DNA of 64,000 nt from Lineus longissimus (GCF_910592395.1 NC_088313.1:9490501-9554500); one strand, 5' to 3'; positions 22,170 through 34,375 are shown, numbered from the stretch's first letter. Notes: generated by a model from the sequence alone, not told the origin. A program made the numbers and translations.

Positions 22170-23085
22170 AGGTACAAAAGTCCGACATTCAGAAAATGGT
22201 ATCATAAGTCCGAGGTGGCATATGTCCGACATCCCACAAGTCCGACGTTCAGAGAAACGTATCATAAGTTCGAAGTACCATAAGTCGGACATCGCATAAG
22301 TCCGACATTAAGGCGTCATCATTGGAATTTATTTGAAATTAATGTTCTCAGCAAAGAACATCAATGACTTCATCAAATCTCATTAAAATAAAAGGCGCGA
22401 AAAAGGCAATGCTGCGAATGACTGCCCTTCCACTGACTTTGAATGAAATGGCCGTAAGTTGTTGGTGATTACCAATGCTGTTGAGATTGTGAACAATAAA
22501 AAACGCCATCTTGATTCATGGATACAATCAAATGTCAACGTTACTCCTTTGGTGGTTGCCACTACCTCTAATTTTAGAGCACATTCGAATTGCCGCATCA
22601 GAGCGGTAATATTTGAACAGATAACTGCCAATATTTGTGATAGCACCCACACAGTCATAGAACTTTCCGACAGGAATGTATGTAACCCCGAGCACATAAA
22701 ACCCGAGACACAAAGGGATGACCCCGTAAAAAACCATGCCCGAATTCTGGATCATGATTTCTTCAAAACGCGACGATTATTTGACAAAAAGTCAAGATAT
22801 CACAATTCTTGCCAGCACTCTTCAGATAGCTAGTACCAAACTAAACTAAATGTGTTCCTTAAGCATGGTATTCGACTCGGTCTTTAACAACATTTTCGAC
22901 CAATTAAAAGACTAGAAATATCAGCCTTTATTTTTTAAACTGCTTAAAAACTTTTGTTTATACAATACATATATTTCGAACTTATTAGACGTCGGACTTG
23001 TTGGATGTCGGTCTTGTGAGACGTCGAACTTGTTGAATGTCGGACATGTGGGATGTTGGACGTATGTCAGGGCACTAACATTGGA
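22170..23085. mobile_element. Element with tandem GTCCGACAT ends in inverted orientation
   Basis: Left end (22170-22315) has six AAGTCCGACAT-like units; right end (22980-23060) has the complementary CGGACTTGT units. The right edge GGGCACTAACATTGG recurs at 38285-38300 next to another short run of the same unit, so this is a dispersed family. About 650 bp of interior has no recognisable gene. Class unknown. Confidence 0.6.
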
Positions 23086-23704
23086 ATGGCCAAGACGGGG
23101 TCAGTCGTTCTCCGCGAGAGGGCGTACTTTACAAATTTTAACGACGATTTCCCTTGCGTTTGGACACTGTCTTGTCGCTGCTTTTCGTGCTTTTGCCGCG
23201 GTTATACTAGCATGAGTAGTTTGTGCCTTTTCATTTTATTTGTTCCGAAATACTAGCGTTGGGATTGCTGTTCGCCATCATGTAATCGGTAAATATTATT
23301 GCTTTACGGTCTGGATGATTTAGGGAAAAGTATTGTAGAAGACGAACAAGTTTTTTTCGTTGATTCTGTGAGAAAAAGACGCTTACCCGTAGGCCTACCG
23401 GTACCACAGACATGACAGAGTACAGACCTTTGCGTTTGCATCATCATTCATACAATCAATGCATGGCGTGTGTGTCATTGACACTGTCGAGTGTGTGCAG
23501 ACTTAAGACTACAAGTCTAGGCGTTCAGGCTACAGGCTATCATGTCTGTGTAAGCCTAGTGTCACTCTCAGCTCAGTCTTACTCTGTGGCTGTTAATTGG
23601 GTGTGCGTTCATCATGATATTGATATTGTATTGCCAACACGTCATGGAGTGCATACTATTAACTATATATCGGTACTAGGCCTAGGTCTATATCACCACT
23701 TAGG
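23086..23704. other. Spacer with no recognised gene
   Basis: Short frames on both strands without family signature; nothing supportable. Confidence 0.35.
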
Positions 23705-24170
23705 AAATAGATGAATACGAAGAAGACGGAATCGGTGCCAAAACAAATCGAATGCGCACACTCGGAATACGTCAGAAGCCGACTTCGGACAGTGCCTAGA
23801 GAGACACGGCGATCCTTTGTTCAAGGGTCAGTGCAAACTTCTTCGAATTCGTCTATCAACGTAATGACGTAACTGGTGAAATAACGAGGAGTAGGCCTAG
23901 TGGTGAAACAATATTGCGCAATGTTATTTTGGTAGAAGGTTGTGGCAGTGAAGGGACTGTGTGCATGCACTTGAGGGAGTGTGTTCATCCAGATAGGCCT
24001 GTTTGAAGAAGAGGAATCGGCTCCAAAACAATTTAAACAATGAGTGCGCACACCCAGAACATGTCACTCGTCTGAAGGCCTTAGCTGACTTTGGACAATG
24101 CCTACTACCTAGGGACACCATGCTCTTGTCAGCACCAAAACAAACTTCTTCGAATTCGTCTATTTATAGG
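23705..24170. repeat. Diverged direct repeats of about 160 bp
   Basis: Copies at 23710-23865 and 24005-24170 share GAAGAAGA-GGAATCGG-GCCAAAACAA, GCGCACAC-C-GAA, GACTT-GGACA-TGCCTA and the closing AAACTTCTTCGAATTCGTCTAT. Non-coding. Confidence 0.7.
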
Positions 24171-24184
24171 ACCTTTGCAGTATT

Positions 24185-25735
24185 ACCGGTATCTGCCCAT
24201 TTCGCCTTAACCTTATTCGCCTTATCCAATTTTGCCTTCTCCCATTTAGCCTTCTCCTAACTTGCCTTTTCTCAATTCGCCTTCTACGATTTCGCCATCG
24301 TCTTATCTCGCCTTTGTTCCAATTGGCCTTCTTCCTAACTCGCCTTCCTCTCATCTTGCCTCATACTAGTTTGCCTTTTCTTATTTCGCCTTTGTCCTAT
24401 TCTGCCTTGGTTCCATCCTGCCTTATCTCATCTTGCCTTTTCTTGATTGACCTTTGTGTCAATTCGCCTTCTTCCCATTTTGCCTTCTCCCGTTTCGCCA
24501 AATCTCACTTCGCCTTTTATCAATCCGCCTTCGTTAAGCAAGGGGTCTATTATTCGCAGGGGGGGGGGCAGTGTTTTGAGTAGTTTAATGATTCTGTTCA
24601 AAAAAACTTTGGGACTTGTATTATCTCATGCTAAGTTATAGCATTGCTGTGAATGAAGAACATCAAACATACCAAAACCATCTAAAGGGAACACTGCGTG
24701 GGACGTTCTTGAGAGCTAACTCATTCTGTGAGAAGGCCTCATAATTCCCCAATGATCAAAGGAATACATCTTCCAGATTGCTGGATTTGAGTAGGCCTAT
24801 TGACCATAGTCCATAATAAAGAACTTCAGAAGCACTCACACTTTGAATGATCAATAAAATACTTAGCACCCCATCCCTCCTATATAGTACCAGGTCACAA
24901 GTCTTACTCATCAAAGAATGCCAAAACATTATGCCAAAATATTTCCATGAAAGACTTGGAAAACTCTAAGATTTGACAAACATGGGTAAAGATACTAAGT
25001 TGGTTTTGGCGATACATGTAAGCTTACATGTAGATGGTTCAGAAGTTATGAAGATTTGAAAATATTGGTAATTAAGCAACAGCCTTGGGTAGGGTACCAA
25101 AACATAATTCGTGGAAACACTCTTATATGAAAGACTGGCCCCACAAACATGGGTAAAAGAGACAAAAGTCTTTTGTGATATGGTATGTAATGTAATATGA
25201 CTATAATGGCTGAGATGTTATCTACACTTGTAATTTTGGCAATGTCCACCAGGTTTTGGTTGGGGATACCCCCGAATGGACCCTAGAAGCCCTTCAACAC
25301 TGTTGAAGACACTTTCATATGAAAGATTGACTCAACAAACATGGGTAAAGACACCAAGTTTGTTGCAAAGTAGGAAGAAGGCGAAATGGGAAGAAGGCGA
25401 AATAATACAAAGGCGGGGCGGGTAAAGGCGAGATAGGATGAAGGCGAATTAGGACAAAGGTAAATTAGGACAAGGTGAAATAGGAGAAGGCAGATGAAGA
25501 CAATGGCAAACTGAGACGAAGGCAAGAATGGATAAGGCAACTTGTGATAAGGCAAGATAAAACAAAGGCAAAATAGCATAAGGCGTAAAATGAAAAGGCG
25601 AAAAAAGACAAAGCCGAGATAGAATAAGGCGGATTGGGAACAGGCAAAATTGGAAAAGGCGAAGGAGAAGGCGAAATGTATATTTTTTAAAGGCAAAATG
25701 GGAAAAGGCGAAAAAAAGACAATGCGAAATGGGCA
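24185..25735. mobile_element. Foldback-like element with GCCTT minisatellite arms
   Basis: Left arm (24190-24540) is about twenty diverged copies of an 18-19-bp unit around TTCGCCTTCTYCCAT. Right arm (25360-25730) is the same array in reverse complement (AGGCGAAATGGGAAGA). The 0.8-kb centre contains three direct repeats of 170-195 bp, each with TGAAAGACT and ACAAACATGGGTAAAG (near 24950, 25119 and 25313). Open frames in the arms are repetitive Leu/Phe/Ser/Pro-rich or Arg/Lys-rich translations and are not genes. Confidence 0.7.
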
Positions 25736-26245
25736 TGAACCGTATTGCCAGATACACCGGCACCACCTAGGGTCGCCAAAACAAACCATGTTTACAATAG
25801 ATCTTCACAGAAAAGGATGCACATTGGCTTGAGACCACATTCGAAAGTCGGTCACTCGGGTCAGCGGGTAGCACATGTGCACAGCATGATGCACTGTCAA
25901 GATGTTTTACTATTTGTAATACAATTTTTTTAAGGATATTTGATTGACGGGACGCAATAGCATCGGCCAACATCACCATGGCAATGACGGCATGAAAGAG
26001 GCTCGGCACCTCCAGCACATATCGTTTAAGATAAGTATGTTTCAAATCAGTTGAAAAAAAAAATTCTACCACTTAATACATGTATTTGTTTTTGTTTTGT
26101 AGATTATGATTGCATTGGGTTACCAAATCTTGGTAACTCATGTTTTTTAAATGTGGCATTGCAGGCCCTCCGTGCCACCCCTGGGGTTTTTAATGCCACT
26201 CGTGCCCACACTCAGTCAGTCAGTGTTTTGAAGAATGTAAAATTC

Positions 26246-27119
26246 GTAAGTATTTACTAAAATTTTAATACAGCCTTTTATTTTACAATAAAATACTGTT
26301 ACTACTGTGTCCATTCATGATAAATTATTTGTCCGCATCGTTTTTGGGCTATGGATGATGGAGTGTAAACGAGTGGACTGGATGGTCAAACTTTTTCAAT
26401 ACAAATTTTTGATTTAATTGATCTGTTATCGCTTGGAATTGAAAGTCATGACATCGGTCGTTTTTTAAAAAAAACTACTTGTCATTTTTTGGCATGTGAT
26501 ATTTGACCATTTATATCCTAACCGGCCGATATCCGGCCACTGATTTATGTCTAGTTTCCTAGCCTAGCTGCCTGCCAGTACGTACCTAATCTCAAGCAAC
26601 ACCATCGCCATCATGAAACTAAGGCTGGTTTTCGGGCGGTTTAGGGATATGGCGGTGCAATATACTTGTTTTCATCCGTTTGATGAAATAATACTAGTGA
26701 AATTAATTAGCTGTCTTGTACATGGGGGGGGGGGGGGGGGGGGGGCATTTGGAGGTCGTTTGGGGTGAAAATTGCTGAAATACTAGGAAACACAAAAAAA
26801 ATTCAAGGATTTAAAGAGTTAAAACAGAATAAAATCTTTTTTTCATCTGACTCTGAGTTGGGCTTTGTGCTGGGTCAAACTTCTTTTCTTAAAATTCATA
26901 CTGTATGATGTATGAAGTTCAACTTCATACACAAGCTCAGCTTCTGCATCATTCAGTCCATAAAGCTTTTTACTTCTCGTGCTACATGTATGTAAAGGCA
27001 AAAAAGGTTTGACTGTCATTGTCTGCACTTAGACAGCCGCAGAAACGTTTCTTATGTCTTTATGATGAATATGATTGTCGAAATGTTTTCAAAGGATTCA
27101 AATTGTTATTTTTTTGCAG
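26246..27119. other. Probable intron of the USP-like gene
   Basis: No coding signal. Contains a poly-G run and ordinary AT-rich sequence. Confidence 0.4.
26727..26746 (+). repeat. Poly-G run of about 20 bases
   Basis: Uninterrupted G homopolymer in the putative USP intron; length may be inexact in any assembly. Confidence 0.9.
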
Positions 27120-27664
27120 AGTGTGTGATAAACATGTGTAAAGAAACCTTTCGTAAGAAGCCAGAAGAGCTTTACACCAATCTTGGACTGGGAGGTAAGA
27201 AACATGCAATTTTTAAATTGCCTTTTAACCATTCATGTCTTCTCCATCATTTCATCTTCCGACTTCGTCATGGACAATTTGCACAGCAAACAGCAATTAG
27301 ATAACTTTCATTTGACAAATGTTATGTTATTTCATATTGAGGCCATCATAAACTTCCTGTAGGATGAGTTGCCGCAGACAGAGATGAAAACCATGATGAA
27401 TGTCTGTGAGCCAGAGGTGGGTCTGAAATTTGACAAATGGTCAGCCTTATTGATGGTATCTCTCCATGAAAGTACAGCACATGACAGGCGAGAAACTTGA
27501 AGCGAATTGGGTTAAACTGACCGGCTGCAACCAAATACAGTGCCTAGAGATGATTTTGAATCACTTCATGCATTGTCCTGTGGATAGTCATGAAACAATA
27601 AAAGACCTACGTACAGAGATGGGTAAATTTTCAGGCATATGGAGTAATTTGTGCTCAGAGGAAC

Positions 27665-27830
27665 GCAGTGGCACAACGTTTTAAGCATCAACATTGTGAT
27701 CGGGAGGTCCTGGGTTCGATACCCGGCATGTGCCACTTTGTAACTCTTACCTTCTGGATAGGCTGGGTAATGAAAGCTCTTTTAAAGCGCCATATAAAAT
27801 TCCTTGTTATTATCGTTATTTGGGCTGATT
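27665..27830 (+). mobile_element. tRNA-derived SINE
   Basis: The head has an A-box-like AGTGGCACAACGTTTTAAGC and a B box GGTTCGATACC inside an arm GGGTTCGATACCCGGC, then an unrelated body and tail AAGCGCCATATAAAATTCC with TTATTATCGTTATT. This is the order expected of a Pol III SINE. The tail resembles the 3' end of the LINE at 58990, which may have supplied the reverse transcriptase. Confidence 0.75.
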
Positions 27831-28690
27831 TTGTTGGGAAACACGAAAATATGTCACTTGATTGTCCACTGCATTCTTATTATACACTTAATTTGTTATC
27901 AAAGTAAAGCATTATCATCACATCATAGATGAAATTTTATAATTTGATTTTCCAGGTTATGATTTGTTTAGTACAACAATGCGAGGGACTTAACAAAATT
28001 GAGGCGGAAATGTTCTTGAGGCAGTGTCGGTGCATGGAAGAAACGGAAACATTGGATTAAGGATTTATTTCATAATGAATTACACAATCACAAATGGATT
28101 ACACACGTTCTGGATTTGACTAGTTCCTGTTGCAACTGACATTTTTGCAGGTGCTCACTCGTAGGCGATTCCTTGATGTCTTCGTTGGATTTTACATGAT
28201 ATTATGTCATTTTCGCCAACATCGGGTTTTGGCGCCAAGACGTTTGTTCCCAGAACGGTTGATTTAAATGCCGAATGTGGTCAGTTTTAATTTATATCGC
28301 AGGTGTCTACCCAAACAATTTTAGATGCTTTCTGCTGAATCTTCTTCCACTACTGTTTTTACTGGGGTTTCATCGATGTTTTTTGGTGGAGTGTGACTCT
28401 AAAGTAATAGGCAGCTTGTTATGCCCCCGCCAATGCGTAAAGCATTGAGGAGGCATTATGTTTTACCAATGTCCGTCAGCCGGTAGGCGTCGGGCGTCTG
28501 TAAACTTTTCGTTTCCGCTCATTTTAACGAGAACGCTTTGAGTAATAACCATGTAACTTTTTATGTGGGTAGAAAAAGATAACGTGTACAGCGGGCATTA
28601 CAGACCAATAACTCTTTCACGATGTCAACTAAACCCAGAAGTATTAAGGTAGCAGGAAGGGTTGGGCGTTTGTGGTTTCTGAGTCTGAGG
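27831..28690. other. Spacer with no recognised gene
   Basis: AT-rich with short frames only; nothing supportable. Confidence 0.35.
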
Positions 28691-28697
28691 GGGTTGG

Positions 28698-28764
28698 TGT
28701 CTGTTGACTGTGCTTTAAGAGAGACTAGGCATGGCGCCAGTCTCTCTTAAAGCACAGTCAACAG
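28698..28764. repeat. 27-bp arm palindrome and start of a duplicated block
   Basis: CTGTTGACTGTGCTTTAAGA and its complement TCTTAAAGCACAGTCAACAG sit either side of AGGCATGGCGCC. The right half plus the following 30 bases (28727-28795) recurs at 29082-29145 inside TTAA element 3. Confidence 0.8.
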
Positions 28765-29004
28765 GCATTTGGTCTCAGTATTTGGGTTTTGATTGCCATG
28801 ACTGTACCCCTGTAAAAGTCAGAGGAGGAGAAGTTTGGAATGATGAAAGCACTGAAGAAGAAGAAATGTTATTATTGAGGAAAGCAAAATTTATTATGAG
28901 ACTAGAAGGCAGTGTCCTGACTTGATTATTTTGAAAATGGCGGTCTGAACACATTAAAAGGTGGAACATGGCATTTTATCGACTTTGAAGTGTTCCGCAG
29001 TTAA

Positions 29005-30282
29005 AGGGAGACTATAGGCAGCAGCTAGGTAGGCAAGATAAAGTCATACAAATTTGCCAATAGGGGTCAGTCATATCTCTAGGCATGGCGCCAGTCTCTC
29101 TTAAAGCACAGTCAACAGGCATTTGGTCTTAGTATTTGGGTAAGTACAGAATCAAGGCAGCTCAGAGAGCAATGATTGAACGATGCTGTGGACAAGTCCA
29201 AGGATACTGCATCAGTCACGACCAACTTCTCATCAGAAAGCGTCACCACCAGCATATTCAATGTTCAGTTCCAACCTGTACCAGTCCAATGCACGCCTGT
29301 CATGGTCAGCAGTGGTCAGCTTAGCAAGATATGGAACATTCTTTCGAAACTCAAGCGAGGGAAGTCTGCTCATTAGCCTATCTCGCGCACTGCTCCTTCT
29401 TGTCAAACATCGTAGTGAAATCGTGGTACAGTGGGGCGTCCTCGAGGATTGCAGCTGGTCGGACAGACGTGAGGTGGAATGTGGGCGGCTGCACTTCTTC
29501 GTTGATGTGCGATGGCAGATAGCACAGTTGTTGCGTTGCATGACAGCTGAAAGTGAATGTGATATCATAGAACTGAGGCGTTTGCAATGATATTATAGGT
29601 GAAGTAGAAGGAAGGAGTGAAATGGGCCATCTTCCAGTGACTAATATACAGAGTAAGGGCACTGGGTGTTGTTAGATTCAGCATTGAATGTATTCCTCGT
29701 ACAAGCGTGAATAGTGTGGACATACAGTGAGAGGTGAGAGACCCCTATTGACTACTTCTTGGAACTTTATCTTGGATATTATATTAGTATTGAACTTCTA
29801 GCCATGGAATATGAAGAAATTGAAGCTGTAGGCATGGAATATGAAAAATTATTCAACGGTGAAAGACATTATTCCATGAGGCTTTGCCGTGATCGCAAAG
29901 GACGCGACGTGATTGGTTCACATGCTAATGAGGTATGACTATGATAATGATAATTACCTCTATAATGCTACTTGGATAGCGACTGTGTCGTTGACTGCAA
30001 CAGTGGTCAATGTCAATGTGTGCCTGTAATGTCAATGAAGTATGATGAGGTGATGACGATAGTGCAATTATTAAATATTGGCAAGATATCATACTGCAAC
30101 ATAGGTCTTGTTTTTGACAGATGACTGTGCGACATTCCCATTGGGTCTTGTTAGAGTCAGCGCTGCATGTATTCCTTGTACAAGCTTGAATAGTTGTGAC
30201 GGACTTTGAGGGGTGAGAGACCCCTATCGGCTACTTCGGCTAACTTTATCTTGCCTACCTAGCTGCTAGCAATAGTGCCCCT
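29005..30282. mobile_element. TTAA-type DNA transposon 3 (1278 bp)
   Basis: Inverted termini of about 39 bp (AGGGAGACTATAGGC, then AGCAGCTAGGTAGGCAAG) extend imperfectly to a shared ATAGGGGTC. Left flank is TTAA (29001-29004), right flank TTAT (30283-30286), one base changed. Size and AGG start resemble the elements at 16455 and 18085. Inside lies a partial older copy of the right end (29666-29776), so the element is nested or rearranged. Confidence 0.75.
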
Positions 30283-31385
30283 TTATCAAGACTGAAACCC
30301 ACTGTGCGGGGCTAAGAAATTACCTTTATAATCCTAGTTGGATAACCACTGTATAGATGATTTGAAGAGTGCTCTGTGGATGTGTGCCTGTAATGTCAAT
30401 GAAAGTATGATGAGGTGATGACGATAGTGGAATGACGAAATATTGGAAAGAGATCTATTCCTAGAAGAACATATGTCCTGTTTTGACTAGGTGACGCATT
30501 TTAGAATCAACAGTGAGCACTGTGTGTAACATGGTGGAGGCAGCGGAGATAATAACTGTGTCGAAAGTATTGTTATAGGGCCTTCCCTAGGCCCATGGGG
30601 TTAAATTTACAATCCACGATTGAAAAGACGTAGTTTGATCGCATTCAACTATAAATACATTGAACAGTTGTGTTCCTTTAGTCAACCGATGACCTTTTGT
30701 TGGGCAATGATCGGTAAACTGTAAATGTATTATGGACTGGGAGACGGGGGAAACACAAGTGAAACTGAAATGGACCAAAACAAGTGAATTTGGGGCTTTG
30801 GTTTAGACGCATGCCCCACATGCGCCATGCGGGATTATACGGTTCATGTGAACTTGTTGACATCTACATGATCTAGTGCTGTTATTGGTCATGGTACATG
30901 GTAGGCCTAATCATCATGGCTATATGTTTCAGGAAAAGCTCGGAGTAAAATGAACTGCCGATGAATAATGATGTTGTTCATGTTTACCATGTTTACTAGT
31001 ACATAGCCATAGGGTATGCACTGGCCAGTGCACTTTCTGCACGTCGTCATGGTCATGTACGTGATACCTTGCATATTTGGTTTTTTGAATGCGCATGCTT
31101 TTTGGGCAAAATCACTTGTACGAACACTAATGAATAATGTCTTCTTATCCCTATGACTCCATACACAGTGAGGGCATTGTCCCATTCCCATCAAATGGTA
31201 ACTTATTGTACCGTATTAGGGTGGAAGTTGGGGAGCAGATACCTACCGTTGCACGCCTGTCATAATCAGTAGTGATGAGCTTAGCGCGATATGGAACATT
31301 CTTCAGAAACTCAAGCGAGGGAAGTCTGCTCATTAGCATATCTCGCGCACTGCTCCTTCTTGTCAAACATCGTAGTGAAATCGTA
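29288..31385. repeat. Shuffled direct repeats around TTAA element 3
   Basis: Three repeat pairs: 29288-29425 with 31245-31385 (TATGGAACATTCTT, AACTCAAGCGAGGGAAGTC, CAAACATCGTAGTGAAATCG); 29666-29776 with 30146-30262 (GTGAGAGACCCCTAT); and 29952-30120 with 30325-30490 (TGTGCCTGTAATGTCAATGA, ATGATGAGGTGATGACGATA). At least two copies of one family have been broken and interleaved. No gene is recognised. Confidence 0.7.
29804..29932 (+). CDS. Possible 43-codon first exon in TTAA element 3
   Basis: ATG at 29804 opens a frame with two MEYE repeats (MEYEEIEAVGMEYEKLF) and a basic end (RLCRDRKGRDVIG). It ends at GAG followed by donor GTATGA. No homolog recognised and no clear following exon. It could be a chance frame; the internal duplication and donor are the only support. 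Confidence 0.25.
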
Positions 31386-31390
31386 ATGGA

Positions 31391-31415
31391 AAACGTCTGG
31401 CTTTGCGCCAGACGT
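31391..31415. other. Short perfect hairpin
   Basis: AACGTCTGGC and GCCAGACGTT pair around a 5-base loop directly after the repeat copy ending at 31385. Role unknown. Confidence 0.5.
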
Positions 31416-33614
31416 TGAGACTAATAAGTGAAGAACTAATAGGTAAAGAACTTCTACTTGCGCGAGACTGCTCTGATAAAATTATCATTGCAGAGACTAC
31501 GGTGACGTACACATATATTTTTTACAATCAAAAATGCCCTCAAAAGACGAAATGGAATGATTATTTTATTGATTTTTCCTACTATATGACTTCCAATTAT
31601 CACTTTATACAAATAGATCGGCGTTAGGTCGCATGCTTTTCTTTCCTGGTGACACTATAAAGCAAAATAGTTGCAACCCCGTAAATGCGCTATAAGTCCA
31701 ATAATAAGTGACGGTGACCCGTTATAAATGTTTCGCCAGCTTCGCTTTTTTGCCGCTACGCGGCGCGTTGGGCCCTTGCGTCCAGTCAGCTATTACACCA
31801 GCTGCCCGGGGTTGTCTGAAAAACACTTCACTTCCCTAATACACCAACTCAATGTGCTCACCGGGGCATATGCTACGTCCTGCGTTGCTCTTGTTATTGC
31901 AGTATTTTTGTTCTTCCTCTGGTTCACCAAAAACTATTTTTCCAATCTCCAATCATGTTTGATGCTTTAGCCATTTTGTTTCAGCTCTTAGATAGTAGAA
32001 AAACGTGTTATTCATTATTTCTGGTAGCACAAGTCCTGGCACGAAATACCTTTCCCGCCATAATATCAGTACCAAGACGTCACAGGGTAGGTCCTAACTC
32101 CAGGAAACGCCTTACTAGTGCACTGTTCCACGTGAAAAGGGTCACTGCTTGGAGAGCTAAATGGGGTCAACATCAAAAAAGCGTGATAATTCAGTCTTTG
32201 GAATTTTTTTTGTGCAATTTGTTGATGGAAACTACTCATGTAGAACAGGAGGTGTCTGGGCAGCGGACAGCTGGGTAATATTGCCCTTAAACGCAGGAAA
32301 CCAATCTAGAATGATCTGGATCGATCAAGATCACTGGTTCCGTGTAAATGGCCCTAACGTGTCTGCATAGGTTATGGTATTCCAACCACTTCAAGCACTT
32401 GGGTTGGTACCAAAATTATTAAAGGACCTTAGGCACTATTAATCATCTTCTGTAATAATTTGTTTGAGTAATCTGGGAAAGTTTTGAAAAATGGCGTCCA
32501 TAAGTACATTTACATTCTTCGCTCGTGCCTTATCTCAACTAGAGCCCTTTGACGAGAGATAATGGCTTTTTCTGGCATTTATCTGAAAAACTTGACTTTC
32601 CTGAGAAACGTGACAGTGCCACATTCATTGAGTTCAGTTGAAATCAGCGTGACAGTGAACTGAATGGCTGCAAGAATTTCCAGCAAGTACTTGTACTGGT
32701 AATATTTTTGTCTGACAACAGCAGTTTTTGGGCCTTTTGAGCTTATTTGACCTTCTTATATATCGTTAGCCTCATAGCATTGCCTAATTGCCTAACTCAT
32801 ATTAATTTTGAAGGTTTTGAGAAAAATTAAAGAATTTTTTTAGACAACGCTTAGGAAATTTTTATTCGAACTTTAACAAAACTTATAACAGATGTCTCAA
32901 CATTTTTAAAACCATTAAATAAGTAAACAGTGCTTGAATAACACAGAAAAGTGACATAGACATAAATACGATATGAGAGTAGTAGACAGATCAAGTTGTT
33001 TGAAATGACTGACATAATTTTAAAAGCCCTTGTCCTGCAATTGCCACCGTGATAATGTATCTCAAGTGCCCCAGCAACATATGTACAAATGATAATCATG
33101 TTTGGCAAAATTAAATGTGTGGTGAATTTTGAAAGTCCAAGTATGAACACATTATGTAAAAGTGTGGAATTACACAGCGAGAACTGAATAATCCCAGTAA
33201 ATGATTTTTATACATATTGAAGTCATGAAGACTGTGAGTGTGAATTTTATCCTGATACTTAAAGGCAGAAAGGGAATTGAAGATAGTGACAAAAATGGTA
33301 TTTTTTCCTAATGTTAAGTCGGGATCGTGGTATTATTGATTTCTGCCCGTTTCTAGTATTGTGAGGATGTATTTGGTCATTTGTTTTGATGCATGAATGA
33401 AGTAACCCAGATCGCAATTATTGAAAAATTGGTGTAGAAACTTCATTTGTAGTAGAGTGTGTATATCTGTTACTTCTAATGCTTTTAAAGTCTTGAATAA
33501 GGGTTTGATGTGGACAATGAGCAGAGCAGATAATAATAATGAAATGACCTGAAATCTAACGCCTTGTCTTTTATCTTTTTCACTAAGCTAAAGTTCATTT
33601 CTGCGACTCTTCTT
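31416..33614. other. Spacer; one possible small membrane-protein frame
   Basis: The plus frame 31728-31970 (80 codons) has a basic start rich in Arg and one hydrophobic helix (SCVALVIAVFLFFLWF), the shape of a small mitochondrial or membrane protein, but no family is recognised and no splice evidence supports it. Otherwise AT-rich with nothing supportable. Confidence 0.3.
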
Positions 33615-34375
33615 TGTATCACAGTGACATCTCTGTGAGACCACCTTGTTGTCTGTTAAAGACTGCACACCAAGACATGGCTCCATAAGCAATATCTCTT
33701 TGAGAACATCTTGGTGTCTGATTAGGACTGCACACCGAAGAATTCCCTCCATAAGGAACGCTCTAGACTCTACGAGAAAATATTGTTGACCGATTGGGAC
33801 ACCACACTGAAGACATGCCTACATACCTTTGAGACCACACCGAACACATGTCTCAATAAGGGACATCCATTTGAGACCCCATTTTTGTCCGATGAGGACA
33901 GCACACCATAGTCTCCATAAGTGACATCTCAATGAGACCACCTTGCTGTCTGTTCGGTGCAGCACGCACACTGAAGATATGCGTCCATAAAGGACATCTC
34001 TATGAGACCATCTTTTTGTCTGATTGGACAAGGCATGTCTCCATAAGTGACATCTGTATGATGACACCTTGTTGGCTGATTGTGACAGCAGATTGAAGAC
34101 CTGTCTCTATAAGTGGAATCCCTTCGACAGCTCACTAAAGACTTGCCTCAAGAAGGGACACGTCTTTGAGACCATCTTGTTGTCGGATTGAGACAAGACA
34201 TGTCTCCATAAGTGACATTTGTATGACAACACCTTGTTGGCTGATTGTGACAGCACATTGAAGACTTGTCTCCATAAAAGACATCCATTCGAGAGCACAC
34301 TGAAAACTTGCCTCAAAAAGGGACATGTCATGGAGACCATCTAGTTGTCTGGTTGAGACAAGACATGTATCCATA
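33615..34375. repeat. Satellite array, left part (unit about 68 bp)
   Basis: About eleven diverged units of the form GTGACATCTCTATGAGACCA-CTTGTTGTCTGATTGGGACAGCACACTGAAGACTTGTCTCCATAA (written here as a hyphenated composite). Spacing between CCATAA marks ranges from 53 to 72 bp. The array stops where a LINE is inserted and continues at 36427. Confidence 0.85.

Larger units (their letters stand above)
26103..27684 (+). pseudogene. Ubiquitin-specific protease (USP) gene, partial
   Basis: Exon 26103-26245 has AG/GT borders and encodes the USP Cys box, GLPNLGNSCFLNVALQAL, the catalytic Cys in NSCFLN. USPs cleave ubiquitin from proteins. Downstream candidate exons are 27120-27194 (INMCKETFRKKPEEL) and 27363-27417 (DELPQTEMKTMMN), both with splice consensus. 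An open stretch near 27466-27620 contains NQIQCLEMILNHF, which weakly recalls the QQD box. Phases do not join cleanly between the first, second and third exons, so exons are missing or the gene is decayed. No His box is present in the window. A tRNA-type SINE lies just downstream. The Cys-box call is firm; the rest is tentative. Confidence 0.6.

Noticed and set aside
24160-25789. Frames rich in Leu/Phe/Ser/Pro or Arg/Lys
   Set aside because: They arise from the GCCTT minisatellite and appear in several frames at once.
27665-27740. Functional tRNA gene
   Set aside because: B box is present, but the acceptor and anticodon arms do not fold convincingly and a SINE body follows.
31728-31970. Small frame with one hydrophobic helix, possible mitochondrial protein
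   Set aside because: No family match from memory, no splice or homology support; mentioned only in the spacer note.
34325-34375. N-terminal extension of the LINE RT frame
   Set aside because: It translates satellite DNA left of the insertion and is not LINE protein.
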